Shown piece by piece: positions 36,363 through 52,761 of a DNA stretch of 64,000 nucleotides. Positions within the stretch are counted from its first letter, which is position 1. The number at the start of each line of letters is the position of its first letter. The stretch comes from Penelope pileata (Eukaryota > Chordata > Aves > Galliformes > Cracidae): contig WBMW01001510.1 in assembly GCA_013396635.1 (NCBI GenBank), positions 281,964-345,963 of the forward strand, in the 5' to 3' direction. The translations under genes and the position numbers were made by a program. A model generated the notes under the pieces. It was not told the origin of the DNA, ran no database searches, and saw only the letters and a list, made by a program, of their open reading frames with translations.

Positions 36363-39360
36363 AGGGGATGTGTGTGGGAAGCTGATGGTTTGGGACTGGC
36401 AAAGGCCAATGGGAGTGTGGGAGAAGAGATGGAGGCAGAGCGTGAGATAAGAGAGCAAGTCAACAGAACCAGGCTCTGCTGGTTCCACTGCTCCTGCTAA
36501 CTGGCTTCAAGCAGAAAAACTTCATGGAAAGTAACAATTTTTCTTTCTTTCCTGTGTTGTTTCCTAAAAATGTTTCTTTATTTGATACTTTGGAGTATCA
36601 AAGTAACTTTTTTATATAAAGTGTCACCATTGCAAACATCAGAGGAGTATAGATTTAAAAGAAAAAGTAGTCATTTTCTGAGTCACGGAACAGAGAGAAC
36701 CTAGTTTCCAGCCTCCCGCATTTTGAAATGGGCCTGAACACATTAGGTAGTTTCTTCCCTGTGATGGAGTCACAGAGTGTTCCCTCTCACTGTGTCTTCT
36801 CGGAAAAGCTGTGGGAGCTCAGCTGCGGGAGGCTGGAGAGACTTCTGTGTGCACACAGATCATTAGGAAATCAAGCTTCATAAAAATGTAGCAAGAAGTG
36901 GGACAGGCATTTTTAGAAATGTGCCAGCTCCTGTAGTAATGAAGGGGAAAGTTTCCAGCAGCAGAATGTGTTAGCTGCAATTTTAGGAAGCTGTGTTGCA
37001 GTCTCTAATGGGAAGCTATTTTTCATTAGCTGGAAAGGCTGTTGTCATTTAAGCCCAAGTAACCCAGTGTTTGCGGTTCTGTTTTGGGGTGTGCTCTGGG
37101 AAGTGAAGTGGTTTTGACTATGTCTTTCTTCACTGAAAGCAAGGACAGTGGTTCCTACAGAATTTATGGAGATATTTTATGGGTAAGCCACCAGCCTAAG
37201 GCTTTCAGCTGCTGCCAGCGAGTGATAGGGCACTCTCTGGCATGGGAACAGCAAGAGGAATATGAGTTGAGCAGTCTTTTAAAAAAACAAAGGAGAAAAG
37301 TGTGGTAACATCAGTAGCTCAGTAAATGCTACTGGAAAGTTTTCTATGGCACTTACCAGTGAGTTATGCTGCTGCAACCCAAGCGAAGGATGATAGCCAC
37401 TTGGGGAATGTGGGACAACGTATGTTGGACCTGTGGTAGATTTAGAGCTTAACAGTGAATGTTTTCCTAAAGGAAAGAACCCTTTTTGACCATTAGTAGC
37501 AAAGAAAAATAAGATCAAAGCTGCTTTGACAAAGAGCTGCAGTGCCAGAAAGTGAAATCTGAAGAAGTCAGGAGTTAACTTGTTGATGCTTTGTAAATGT
37601 CACTGTGTACCAATCTGTGTTTTTAGGTACCTGTGTCCTTCTGAACATTGAGTCTCTAGGATACTGCCAAGATGTGCATTACTGCACCATGTCAGGAACA
37701 GAGAATTTCTTTTATGTGCTTATGCTGTGTTGCTGGTAGATACAGCAATATGCTTAGAGAAATTTGAGAGCTACAGAGAGCACCAGTCTGAGCATTCTCT
37801 GCTTGCACACACTTGCTGCACATTTTTATCAAAGGGAGATATCCTTGAAGTTGAGGAAGAAGAAATGAAGAAACATTGAACCTTCTTTCTTCTGATCTCT
37901 AAATACAGCTTTGATTGCACAGAAAAGGAAAGGAGAAGGAATGCTTTCTGCAGTGATCAAAACTGCCTGGAATTGTCCCTAACTTTCACAATATAATTCC
38001 CAGATAGTCTTCTTTGCTGGAAAAATTGCTAGAAGCTGCATGGATGTCTGTCAAGCAGTCATGTATCACAGTAGTGGCAATAGGAGCCCAAGTGATTTCT
38101 TGGTAGGGAGCATGCAAATACCAGTCGCTGCCACATCTTATTGACCAGGCTTAGCAGATCTCTTCTGACCCATTTCTTCCTTCTCCCTGTTGCTTAGCAA
38201 CAGATGCGGCACATTAATGTTAAAAAGGCTGGAAAACAGGCCTTCAGCAGAAGTTGCCTGTTTTCATAGGCTTTATTTCCTTGAGGGCAGACATTTGTAG
38301 TGGTTATGGTGAGTAATCACCCTTGCTGTGGTCTCATGCGAGCATTCAAATAGCTTTATTGTACTGCATGTCCTGTAAATGAGCAGAGCTCTTATTGTAA
38401 GATCCTTCCACCCACTTCTGTGACATCCAGGAGCCCGTTTGAGTCTACAAAAGATGTATGAACACCTAAAAACAGGGGGCTGCAAATTCTGCCTGTGCAT
38501 TAAGCTGAAGCATGCAAGTTCAACAAAGAGTAAACTGTTTTTTTTTAATGGAAATATCCTTACTAGTTTGCCCAAGGCGTAAAGAAAGTATCAATCTGAG
38601 CTGTGAAAAACAGGCAGAATCAATTCTAGTAATTAGATACGAACTTTGTAACTACTGTATCCCACCCTTTTATCCCATGCACAGGCAGTGTTTGTATCAT
38701 CTGATTACGTTGTATTGTACATTAATGCACTTCTTTGTGACTATCTTAAAGTAAAAGAACTACCTCCACCTCTACTCTTTTAATGTTTTCTTATTAAAAA
38801 AGATCACAAAAAGTGTTTGTCATAGGCCTTGACCACGCTGTCCTAGACAGTGTGTGCATCAACAGAAATAGCCTTTAACTCTTAAAGCTGAACAGAAGAT
38901 TGCTTTTGGGGAGGACTAGCAGAAACCAGTGAGACGCTTATCAACCTTTTTGGAGGTATGCAGGCTGACTTTGCCAGCTTAGCTATCACACAGTTTTTGT
39001 GAGCTCCACAACAAAACCAACAATAGTGAAAGAATTCCCTAGTTCAGGGAGCTGCTTCTGAAAGTGAGGAGGAGCAGAACAGTCACTTAGCAAGTCTGAA
39101 GTTGATGGTTGCACTCTCCCTAGGCACGGCACTCTCCTTCGCTGTGAAGCTGACGTGCAGAATGTAATGTGTCACAGGAGCAGTTAGAGTTCACCAAAAT
39201 TGTTCTGTGGCTCCTATCAGAGTCTACGCTTTGAAAAAAATTGTTTGTTTGTGCATCATCCTGTAGTTAGGCAGGCAGGTCAAGGGGAACAGAAAGCATG
39301 CAGTGTAGAAATGTTGGCTGCATTATGAGCTTTTCAATATCAAATTTGTCTTGTTCTCAG

Positions 39361-39530
39361 TGAGTGCCATAATTCCTCTGACCGGATCAAGGTGCGAGTG
39401 TGGGATGAAGACGACGACATCAAGTCTCGTGTCAAACAGAGGCTGAAGCGCGAGTCGGATGATTTCCTGGGACAGACGATCATTGAAGTCCGTACGCTGA
39501 GTGGAGAAATGGATGTGTGGTACAACCTTG
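39361..39530 (+). CDS. UNC13B: UNC13B C2B domain, C-terminal exon (170 nt)
   Basis: Completes Phe and encodes [20 protein letters not shown] then [20 protein letters not shown] then [16 protein letters not shown]. The acidic run WDEDDD provides the loop-3 Ca2+ ligands of C2B. KQRLKRE and the following Glu codon favour UNC13B over UNC13A. Borders TTGTTCTCAG| and |GTGAGT; phase 2 to 1. Confidence 0.98.
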
Positions 39531-40555
39531 GTGAGTGGGGGCTTTGGGACTGAAAGCATGTCACAAATTAGTTTGGGTGCATTTCAGAACTACCAGGGTG
39601 GTTTTCAAAAGGACAAAAAAAAAAGAAGCATAAATGATTAGGTCATTTCAAGGGACACTGTAGTGCTGCACAGCAACCACAAGGCTTTGATCCCAGTTAA
39701 AGTGAAGTACTGCAGTATAATAGCATGTCAGAACAGTGATGGTTTTTGTCTTGCTAGGCACCTGTTATTCTACTAGAAAGTAGAATGGGTAAATGCTTGG
39801 AGCAAGGTTGGTCTCTGCCTATCCTGGAGACATTTCCCATCCTGTGCCCTTTTTTGTACTAACATAAGCATTTTGCCAGACTCCAAGACCAACAAGTTCA
39901 CTGTGCTGGGTTGGGATTTGTTGAAATCTTTCCAAGTGGCCAAAATAAGGTGTTGAAGAAGGTAATGACAAGTAACCAGATAGTGCTGAATTGATGGGCA
40001 TAGTGATAATCCTAGGACATCCAAAATGTTCTTGATAGGGCAACGTCAGCAGTTCCCAGGAGTGTAGGACTATAATCAAGTCAGGAACAAGTTCCACATG
40101 AGTCAACCCTATCTTTGAAAGAGAGATCTGAGCAACATCTTCCTGACACACTGGTATTTCCTTGGTGGTTTTGGTAAAGTCTTATCTTGGCTGTACATGT
40201 GATATACTGAACACCCTCAACTGCTCTCATACAAGTCTGGAGAGATTTGCAGTATGTTCCTTGGTGGTTCTAGTTCAGCTAATTTAATCAAAGCCCAGGC
40301 GCCTTACAGCACATTTACTATCAGTAAGGCTGGCTTATGTGTCATATTGAGAGCGTATCATGGCAGCTGTTTTGCTGGTATCTACTTAGTTTTTACTGTT
40401 TTGAAAGAAAAAAATCAGTACATTTTCTCCATGGCATTACTGATCATGGGTTAAGCCTCAGCTTCCTGCTGTTTCTTTTCCAATGTTGCTACCCCAAGAT
40501 GGCTGTGCTCTGAACATGAAAAATGCATATAATTGCTGATGGTTTTTCCTTCTAG
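39531..40555 (+). other. UNC13B: Intron, 1.0 kb
   Basis: Nothing distinct apart from an A-run at 39616-39624. Confidence 0.7.
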
Positions 40556-40671
40556 AGAAAAGAACAGATAAGTCTGCAGTGTCTGGGGCTATCCGTCTGC
40601 AAATCAATGTGGAGATCAAAGGCGAGGAGAAGGTGGCTCCATATCACATTCAGTACACTTGCCTTCATGAG
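40556..40671 (+). CDS. UNC13B: UNC13B exon after C2B (116 nt)
   Basis: Completes Glu and encodes KRTDKSAVSGAIRLQINVEI then KGEEKVAPYHIQYTCLHE. This closes C2B and leads into the MUN domain. Borders CCTTCTAG| and |GTAAGG; phase 1 to 0. Confidence 0.97.
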
Positions 40672-42727
40672 GTAAGGAGCAATTTGATTTAGTCATTGTG
40701 GTGTTCCTCCTTTCTTTTGGAGAAGCAATTTTCTGACCTTTATTTCCTTGTAATGTTCCTTCTTGCCCTACTCTAGCTTTTTTTTTCGCTGCCCTGCAGG
40801 CCTGGAAAGACAGTGAGTCATCAGAGCTGCATTTGTCAGGAATGCCCAGAAGGCCTTAGGTATTCCCCCAGATGTGAAACACTGGCTGGCACACTCTGTC
40901 CTAATTGTCACAGCTGTACTGCTGTCAGACAGAGAACAGACATTGGTCCAGCAGAGAGCACCCACAAGTTTAACATGAAGAAACTTCTGTATTTCCTTGG
41001 GCGATGTGTTTAGCATGTACTACACTTGTATCTTTCTTCAGAGAAAGCCTACTAAAATGACAGACTCCAGCACAAATTTGCTTCACAAATAAACTTTACA
41101 TGTTCCCCTTGGGGTTCCAGGCATGCAGCATTTCCATGAGAGATGCTGTGGTTTTTTCTGCTGCTTGTCTCAAGGTGGTGAACAGAACTGCTTGTGTATT
41201 GCTGAGAGCAAGGAGTAGTTATGTCATTGTAGTTTCCATCTAAGCAGTTGGCCTGTGATGCATAATAGGCTATAATGAAAAAGGTTACATTTCCTGCCTT
41301 AGCTGCTTTATGATTAGATTTTATTCAGTAGGGGAGTTTGACTGTGGTCACTGAGCAGTGCAGATATTGGTACAAATTCCTCTGTGCTGCTGCAGTGGTG
41401 TATAGCTATGAGCAGCTATTAGGGAACAGAAGATAAGCTGTGATTTCTGAGTGCTGATCTGTCTCAACATGGACTAAGATGGACAGGAAGTGCAGTAGAA
41501 GTTTGGAGAAGTTCAAAGATGGCTTACGAGAATGTCTTGAGAGATTTATGGTGCCCAGCTCATTTATCGAGGAGAAAGCAAGTGGCAGGATCAGTCTCTA
41601 AGTGCCTGAATAGGGAAGAGTAGCCATAGTCCATTTCACCTGATACATAAGAATATCACAAGGTCCAGTGAAGTTTAAGCAAATTCAGATTGGAAAGGAA
41701 GGACAGATGAGTTCAGCTACAGGTACAGCATATTTATCCAGACACTGAGCTAGATAGTCCCTGCAGTGTCTCCTGGTCTTACCAGGAAAGAGACAGATAC
41801 TAAGCTTAGGTGAACACCAGTTGCTTTTAGTAGGCTCTGCTGTGTCCTTCAGTACATATCTTTTGCTGATTTTTAATTCAGTGACTGCTTCTACTTGGTA
41901 AGCCATTTCATTTTTAGCCTTCTGAGCATGCATGATCACTTCCTCTCATTTTTTGCAAATATGTCTTTTTAAGTATCACCTTCTTTCATTTGTGCACCAG
42001 AAGATTTACAGCTACAATAATTTAATCAGGAAAAGTAGTAGTGTAAAGCAGAATCCTCTGGCTCCTAATTAGATCATTAGACTTCTGCATGCCTTACTGC
42101 AGGGAGCCAGCTGTCTGAAAAGCTGATGAATCTGTAAGTGACATAAAGTTAAGGATTACTGAGAAATCCACTGGACTGAATTGCAATTTCTGCACAGCAG
42201 TGATAGCTGAAAGAGTTTCCAGTGTTAGATAAAGTGAGAGGTTATGGTGAATAATAATGTAAGTGTCTAGTTGTTAAGAGTGATTTTAAGGATGTCCTGT
42301 TTTTCAGAAAAAAAATGTTTTGACTGTTCTACTATGTAATAATAATTACAAACCTGGTGCAGGGCTATTACCTCATCTGGTTTGAATAGCTTGTCCGTGT
42401 TAAGTCATTTCTCTGAAGACAGGAGTGTGTTGATTTCAGTAAACTAATTAGTCTGTGATCTCACTGCATTGAAGCACTCCTCTGCATTGTTCTCATTGTT
42501 GGGTGGATAAAGTTGTAGGTATACATGTGGAAAAAATCATCTGGGAGCATGCAATATGAAAAGCAAATCAAAGCTTAAAAATGCGTAGTGGGTAGGGGGA
42601 AGGAAAAAGGGAGGAGAGCAAAGAAACGTGTTAGTGCTTCCTTCCCAGAAGTTCCAGGCTGGTCATGGAATTCATTTCACAGCTTCAGCAGCCTTGCATA
42701 TAACTTCATTGCTGTTTTGTATTTCAG
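40672..42727 (+). other. UNC13B: Intron, 2.1 kb
   Basis: No clear repeat. A decoy 13-nt exon-like segment at 40800-40812 has a strong T-tract upstream but would shift the frame. Confidence 0.7.
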
Positions 42728-42891
42728 AACCTCTTTCACCATCTCACAGATGTGCAAGGGAATGGGGTGGTGAAGATCCCTGATGCCAAAGGAGATGATG
42801 CCTGGAAGGTGTATTTTGATGAGACAGCTCAAGAGATTGTGGATGAATTTGCAATGCGTTACGGCATTGAATCAATATATCAGGCCATGAC
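42728..42891 (+). CDS. UNC13B: UNC13B MUN-domain exon (164 nt)
   Basis: Encodes NLFHHLTDVQGNGVVKIPDA then KGDDAWKVYFDETAQEIVDE then FAMRYGIESIYQAM. This is the N-terminal part of the MUN region, the helical module that acts on syntaxin/Munc18. The DVQGNGVVKIPDAKG segment is closer to UNC13A than human UNC13B is, so the bird protein keeps a more ancestral version here (inference from memory). Phase 0 to 2, donor AC|GTAAGA. Confidence 0.97.
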
Positions 42892-46382
<3,491 letters not shown>

Positions 46383-48431
46383 TGAACTGTTGGTTGGTTC
46401 TGTCTTACGGAATCATCAGGACAAGCTTGTTGCTCAAATACACAATTTTGTTTTCCTCATGGATAGAATTTAAACCATTTTCTTTTTCCACTATAACTTC
46501 ATTCAGGCTTTTGAAATAGTCTAAGGATTATGTACTGTCCTTATTTCTGATAGTCCCTCAGAAATACAAGCTGATTGGATCAATTTCTTTGAATTACTCA
46601 TATCAGCTACTTCAGGTATCATCCACAAAGTAAAAACGGACTTGTTCTCCCCCATGAGAGAGAAGTCTTTTAGAGGAGCTGCAGCCATGTTGTCACTTAG
46701 TTTAGGTCTGGCAGAGTCTAATCACTGTCCCTGACTCTGGATCTATAAGGTGTGCTTTCAGGTTGAGATTCCCAACCACCACTTCACCACATTGGGGAAT
46801 GGATAGGTTTCAAGTATTGGCATTGGTCATCAGGCTTCTTAAACCCTCTAGTTTCTTTGCTACTCCAGAGTCCACATAATTTTACAATCTTGTGACTTGA
46901 CTTTTTTTTTTTTTAGTTCCTTGCTAGATAATTTTAGGTAATGACTAACTCATTGAAAAAGTAAAATATTGCAACAAAATGTGGGCTTTGATTTTTATTT
47001 ATTTAAAAGTAGATCCCATTCTGGGTGGCGCATCCATCTGAAAGACAGTAAAGCATGAAGAAGAAGGAAACATGAGTGGACTAATAAGTGCATTAGTAAG
47101 ATGAGCAGAAAGGACAGCAAGGGCAAGGCATGAAAGAAGATAAAAGGGATGTTGTGTAATAAGCTATTCTGAAATTACACTACTAGTAAGAGAAAATGCA
47201 AAGAGAGCACTGATCCACTGAGAAGCAGAGGGAAAGTTATTAGGGCATGATAACAGGAAGCTGTAGCAGTGATGCCTTTTCATTTGCCTGGTCTTCTATA
47301 AAAGCTACTTTCAGAGGGCTAATGCAACTAAGGCTTGAACAAGTAAGGACCAGGGAAGATGTGTGCATTTTAAATGATATAGGCATTTTCTAATTGGCAG
47401 TGTATTTTGACAGCAATTAGCAGAAGCAATCTGAGCCCACTCAGTGATTATTTTAAGACCCCTGCAGGGCAGGTGAGGTTCTGGAAGGAAAAGGTATTGC
47501 AGTTTCCAACTTTCAAGAGAGTATGTGGGAATTTACAACTTCAGTTACTCAGATTGTCTCCCTCTCCCATGTTGAATCAAGGTATTTGGAAATACTTAAA
47601 AGTAAACAATAACCAATGAAAATGGACATTGGATTTGTCAAAAAAGAAATTGCCAAACCAATGTGTATTTTGTTTCCAGGGCAGGGAGGCAGGCTTTGGG
47701 AGCAAGAGAGGAGAGGTTTAGCTGTATCTCAAGCGTAGCTCCAAGTCACGCTCTGCATAATTACTTTGAAAAGTGTTTTGTGAGCAAGTGCAGTTGTTCT
47801 GTATCCATTTCAGTTGTTTTTTTCTGTTGCTTCATTGCTAGCTGACGTAAACACAGAGGAAGTTGAATTTCAAAATAGATATTATATTCTCCTGATAATT
47901 ATTCCTAATCAAGAACAGTTATTCATTCCCAACATTCATCCTACATTTTGAGCTTAAACCTTGTTTTTGGTAAATATCCTGAGTGCTGTAAAGAGACCTG
48001 TGTGAACAACTTAACTTTAAAATAAGAGCTGTCTAGTAATAAGCTTCTTCAATAAACTGTAAAGAACATTAATTTGTGTGCACTGGTTTGATGGACTGAA
48101 GCACTACTGTGTTACTGCCAAGGGACAGTATATTTTCTGCAAATTCTCAGCAATAAATGAGAACTTGTTCCCCTCTCTCCATATTACCTTTGTCTCTTCA
48201 GTGCTTTTTGAATATGTAAATATGAATAGACTACATTAGTGAGGTTGCCTTTGCTGTTGCAGCAAAACCAGTCACATCTCTCTGAGTGTAAGAACATGAA
48301 GAGCATGAACACAGTTAAAGGTCAGGGGAAGGAAAGAATGGAAGTGTAGGAGAAGGCACAGTACCTGTGGTCAGAAAGGGAACAGTCTCTTGAAAGAAAC
48401 AAAGCTCGGTGCAATCAGCATGTGTGTGGTG

Positions 48432-48472
48432 CATATACATATATATGTAAATACATATGTACGTGCACGCAC
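48432..48472. repeat. Purine/pyrimidine-alternating microsatellite
   Basis: Built from ATACATATATATGT, ACATATGT and ACGTGCACGC-like blocks, including short perfect palindromes. Simple-sequence in origin. Confidence 0.7.
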
Positions 48473-48699
48473 CACACCTACACCATCCTCTGGAAAGAAC
48501 AATGGAACTTCTAATATCAGTGCGACCCTGAGAGTGGAAAGAGAAACAGTGGTTACAGACAGCAGGCAGATGGGCATAGTATATAAAATAAGTGCATTAA
48601 AGGGGTGGAGGCACAGGTCTTGGCAGGTTGGATCTTACAGGGAACTGGCTGGTTGTGATGTCTACAGTGAAAAGGGTTTGTTTTCCTTTCTCACTCCAG

Positions 48700-48766
48700 T
48701 TTATGTCTCTGGAGAGGCTGCAAATATACTTCTTAGTGTCTCAGAAGGGAAGACAAAAACCAGGTG
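48700..48766 (+). other. UNC13B: Candidate frame-shifting (poison) exon, 67 nt
   Basis: A pyrimidine tract (TTTTCCTTTCTCACTCCAG) precedes it and GTGAGT follows. Read in phase 0 after ...SMYR it is open for 22 codons (FMSLERLQIYFLVSQKG...). Because 67 is not a multiple of 3, joining to the exon at 49126 gives GAA TAA, an immediate stop. If used it would truncate the protein in the MUN domain. It may equally be an unused pseudoexon. Confidence 0.3.
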
Positions 48767-49125
48767 GTGAGTGCGTAAAGAGAAGGACCTCTGCAAGCAA
48801 ACTCAGGCAGTAGCTCAGGGCTGATGGTGGCGAGGCTGCTGCTCCCTGCCTGCTCCTTCTACTGCTAGGGAGAGATCTCCTGCTGCTGAGGGTTGTCAGT
48901 GTCCTGGCATCCACAGACTTTACATTCATATGAGAAGCTATTTAATTAAGCAAACATCTGAGCTCTTGCAGCAAAAAGGCCATATTTACTGAGCATTGTT
49001 TTGACTGGTAAAAGCTTCTGAAGCAGGAAATGTTTCCAAGACACTTTTCCTTATTTAGAACATGCTTGAAGCTTTACATGGATCTGACTGTGCTTTCCAA
49101 CAGGATTTCCCTTTTCTGTCAACAG

Positions 49126-49215
49126 AATAACTTCCCAGCCAGCAGCCGTGAGCGGCTGCAGGACCTGAAGTCTACAGTGGATTTGCTGACCAGCATTACT
49201 TTTTTCAGGATGAAG
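49126..49215 (+). CDS. UNC13B: UNC13B MUN-domain exon (90 nt)
   Basis: Encodes NNFPASSRERLQDLKSTVDL then LTSITFFRMK, phase 0 to 0. The acceptor is TTTTCTGTCAACAG|. The donor is AAG|GTAGTA, a weaker match than the others. Arg in SSRERLQ replaces the Pro I remember in UNC13A/B (S-P-E-R-L-Q). Confidence 0.96.
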
Positions 49216-50683
49216 GTAGTATTGTGGGTGAGGGTGGGAATAGAACTTCTGCAGATTCTGCTACAGGAGTTGTTTTCTAGTTTTTAAACAATTTTTTTAA
49301 TGCTGTTGTGCTTTAGACATTGAAGGGCAATGGTCATGTGATAAACATGCACAGTTCTTCACTCTTTTTTGCTTCATGAAGACGAAAGCTGTTTTTTCCC
49401 TGGCGTTCTTGAATCATAAATATGGCACAAGTTAATTTAAAAGAAAAGTGGGAGGTGAAGGGAAGAGAGAGGAAAGAAAGGGGATTGTCTTCAGAAAAAT
49501 AATGTACTACTTTTAATAGCATTGGGAATATTTTCCTATAACAGTATCTACAGCATTTATTGATCACAACCATTTCTTCACTGTCCTTTATCTAGTAAAT
49601 ATTTTAAAATGTATTTCTTGCAGGGTAAGATACTGAAATGTTATAGTATCTTCCAGTAGAGATTCGTGAGAGATGTTCTGTATGCTAATGCACTCGTTCT
49701 GTAGTTTAATTTATTTTTCTGGAAACATCTAATGAGATTATTTTTAACTTTTGACTTTTGTTTCTAAACTTTGCTTTAACTAGTGTTGTGGATTAGCATG
49801 TCACTTAGTAATTTTTGTCATATCAAAAACAAAGCAGGTTTCTCATGTGAGCTGTTGAGTAAAAGTGCTTAAAATTCTAATCTTAAGTCCTTTGGTAAAT
49901 AACGATTTAGAACTTTCAAAATAATTTTTTGATTCAGACTGTATGCCTGCATTGAAAGTTTGGTTTATAGAGATACTGTGAAAAGTTTAGAGGTAGCAAA
50001 AATGTCAAAATTATCTCGGAGTGTAGTTTTATTCACAAGGTAATTTCTCTTGTATGTTTAAAGTGACCCTACTTTGCTTTTCTAATGCAATGTAATGATG
50101 AAATAATGAAAAGACTGTTGCTGCAGGAGGGAAAGAACATTCAGCTGGCATGCCACTAAGGATTGTGGCATAATTTAAAATGCAGTAATGCTAGTGGAGG
50201 AAGCTGCACTGAAAGTTACTGTGTTTAAAAGCATGCCAGTGTTTGTTCTTCAGCAAGACTTTGCAGATCAGATGTATTTTCCTGTGATAGTCTGTTACAT
50301 GTTCTTCCGTTGGTTAAAAAAATTGTTCACTGAGTTCATAGCAAAATCCTATAAATTTAGCAGAAGTTTTGTGGGCTTGGCTCAGATTATGCACATTATG
50401 TGATTTATCTATTCAGAAGAACCTTCCCTGGCATATCAACATTTCTCTTACTCTTCAGATGATCCTGCAGGGTCATAAGCATTGTCACTCCTGTTTTATA
50501 CCAGGGGAACCAAGTCACAGAGACTGAGCAGACTTATTTGTGCTTTCAGGTCACAGACAGTGCAAGTCACTGAAAGCAGATCTGCTGATTCCTGGGTAGT
50601 GCCCAAACCGGTGGGCACTGGTTCTTTCCCAATTCGATGTATGAACAATACTTACTTGGACTCTTTTTGTTGTCTATGTGCAG
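49216..50683 (+). other. UNC13B: Intron, 1.5 kb
   Basis: Nothing distinct. An acceptor-like site directly followed by a donor-like site lies at 49611-49628 (TTTCTTGCAGGGTAAGA), but there is one base between them. Confidence 0.65.
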
Positions 50684-50818
50684 GTTCAAGAGCTTCAGAG
50701 TCCTCCCCGAGCTAGCCAGGTAGTGAAGGACTGTGTAAAAGCTTGCCTCAACTCCACCTATGAGTACATTTTCAACAATTGTCATGAGCTGTACAGCCGC
50801 GAGTACCAGACAGATCCC
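50684..50818 (+). CDS. UNC13B: UNC13B MUN-domain exon (135 nt)
   Basis: Encodes VQELQSPPRASQVVKDCVKA then CLNSTYEYIFNNCHELYSRE then YQTDP, phase 0 to 0. Borders CTATGTGCAG| and |GTGAGT. SREYQTDP resembles UNC13A more than the human UNC13B version as I remember it, which suggests an older form is kept in birds. Confidence 0.97.
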
Positions 50819-51620
50819 GTGAGTAGCTAATAAGTAGGCAAAAATGCCTACTTAAGGTAATCTTGCAAATGCTAATTGATATAAAAAGCCAACATAAACA
50901 AAATTGTGACTTATCTTCTGAAAGTATGAAACTTGTAATCAATTAATGAGCACTAATGAGTAAGTGGAGGATGATAATTATTTTGTACTTCACTGCAATT
51001 TGTTTTCCTGATCTCAGCTTCTTTTTTTCGTGAGCAGATATTTTTGAATGTAAGATTTGATGCAACTATGAGTGAGCAAAAGCCAGGTAGACTGATCAAG
51101 GAGACTGTCTTTAGCTTAGGTAAACCTTCAGCAGTGAAGTTTTATATTGTTTTCTGGCACCTAGTATTCTGCACTGGACTTAGGATATATCTGTAGACGG
51201 AAACTGTTTTTAAATCCATGTGAGCTCTGCTGGCCACTCTGTGGTAATACATACAGAATGTGTCAACATGAATATAGTCATCAACCCAAGTGCTTAAAAT
51301 GAAAGTATTTGAAACAAGCTTAGAGCAAATGATGTCTCAGCAGGTCTCCAGGAGCCTGACTTGCTATTGCCATAGTAAATGACAAAAGGGGGATTACCTA
51401 GGATTGAGGCCACTGGTAAGCAACATGGTTTGGCAAGTTACTGTGTTTTGCATTAGATGAAGCAAGCTGCCAGGAGACATAAATAACTTCAAACTCTTCA
51501 GAAGAAAGTACTCGCAAGTAATTACCGTGTGGGGTTTGTAAGGAGCAAGGTGATCTACTTCTGTCAGCTTTTTCCTTACCCTTTAAATTTACACTAGTTT
51601 TCCAATGGCTTCCTTCACAG
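50819..51620 (+). other. UNC13B: Intron, 802 bp
   Basis: Nothing distinct. Confidence 0.7.
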
Positions 51621-51754
51621 AACAAAAATCAGGACCTTCCTCCTGAGGAACAGGGCCCCAGTATCAGGAACTTGGATTTCTGGCCAAAACTCATCACTTT
51701 GATAGTTTCCATCATAGAGGAGGACAAAAATTCTTATACTCCCGTACTAAATCA
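51621..51754 (+). CDS. UNC13B: UNC13B MUN-domain exon (134 nt)
   Basis: Encodes NKNQDLPPEEQGPSIRNLDF then WPKLITLIVSIIEEDKNSYT then PVLN and two bases of Gln. Borders CTTCCTTCACAG| and |GTAAGA; phase 0 to 2. The PVLN (not PCLN) and SIRNLDFWPK residues support UNC13B. Confidence 0.97.
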
Positions 51755-52675
51755 GTAAGAATCTTCCATGTTCTTTGTGGCTAATGCTTGTCTCTCTATG
51801 TGCTCTGCTTTATGTTATACTGCTTTCTATCTCTTCTGTCATTTGTGTATTTATAGAAGTACTTATCTTGTCTGTCTGTCTTTCTGTCTTATTTGTTTCT
51901 GTCTATATAAATAACTCTTTTTGATTGGGATGGAAGAGTTTCAAAAGGTTCAGTTACGATGGCGTTCGAGCACAAACACCCTGATTATTACAATCCTGAA
52001 CTCAGGGACACCTGAAAATGGGGTGAGAGTTCTTTCATTGTTGTTTTTTTTTCCCCTGGATGAACATTAATGCACATAATGGTGCCATGGTGACAGTGCC
52101 TTACTTTGTTATTTAGGAACATGGTGTTCTGTGCTGTGCTGTGAAATTGCATTGGGTGGGGTTGGCACATTGCGAAGCAGTTGAAACTGCTCTGTTTAAC
52201 TGTTGGATGCTCCTCCAGAGATCCCACAGGACTGGAGGTGGAGATATCTGATAAGGTATTATGCTCAAAGGGTTAGATTGTGGCCTGGATATCACTGATA
52301 TAACATAGCAAGAACACTTGATTACAGTTCATCTGTCAGCCTAATAATGGTAGGGAAAAAAATGAGATATGGACAAGAAAGTGAAAAAGGTGCAAGTGCA
52401 TTGAGATCACATTCCCAGAGCTACTGTAGATGTCTGTTCTAGGAGAGACATTTGGGGTGGTCTTTTGAGCTGAAATGAATCAACAACAATGTTGTTTTCA
52501 GGCTATTTCATCTTTGTGATACAGTTGAGTCTGTGGTTTCTAAAATCCACCTTGTATTTGTCTGGGTGAAGGAAATGTCTGTAGAGATTTTCAGCTTGTA
52601 GTTAAGTCCAGAGCTGAATATAGAAGAGCCCTTTGCTTGGATACATGCCAAAGCCTTTCCCAATTGTCCCCTCAG
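51755..52675 (+). other. UNC13B: Intron, 921 bp
   Basis: Nothing distinct apart from a pyrimidine-rich patch near 51849-51905 (TCTGTCTGTCTTTCTGTCT). Confidence 0.7.
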
Positions 52676-52761
52676 GTTTCCTCAGGAGCTTGCTGTTGGT
52701 AAGATCAGCGCAGAGGTGATGTGGAGTCTTTTTGCCCAGGACATGAAGTATGCCATGGAAG
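52676..52761 (+). CDS. UNC13B: UNC13B MUN-domain exon (86 nt)
   Basis: Completes Gln and encodes FPQELAVGKISAEVMWSLFA then QDMKYAME, ending with G in phase 1 before |GTAAGA. The splice to 61088 gives MEEHEKHR. Ala in ELAVGK replaces the usual Asn (ELNVGK/ELNMGK). Confidence 0.97.

Larger units (their letters stand above)
28905..39360 (+). other. UNC13B: Intron, 10.5 kb
   Basis: Holds two CR1 copies on the minus strand (33570-33925 and 35325-36362), a direct repeat at 32003-32047 and a C-run at 29695-29703. No exon found. Confidence 0.7.

Noticed and set aside
35771..36450. Plus-strand reading frames of 200 codons or more
   Set aside because: They are the antisense of the CR1 reverse transcriptase remnant, not genes.
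40800..40812. 13-nt segment with a strong T-tract upstream and ACA|GTGAGT downstream
   Set aside because: Length is not a multiple of three; inclusion shifts the frame and reaches a stop in the next exon. No protein homology.
49611..49628. Possible recursive splice site TTTCTTGCAGGGTAAGA
   Set aside because: A true recursive site needs CAG directly followed by GTAAG. Here one extra G intervenes, and the intron is only 1.5 kb.
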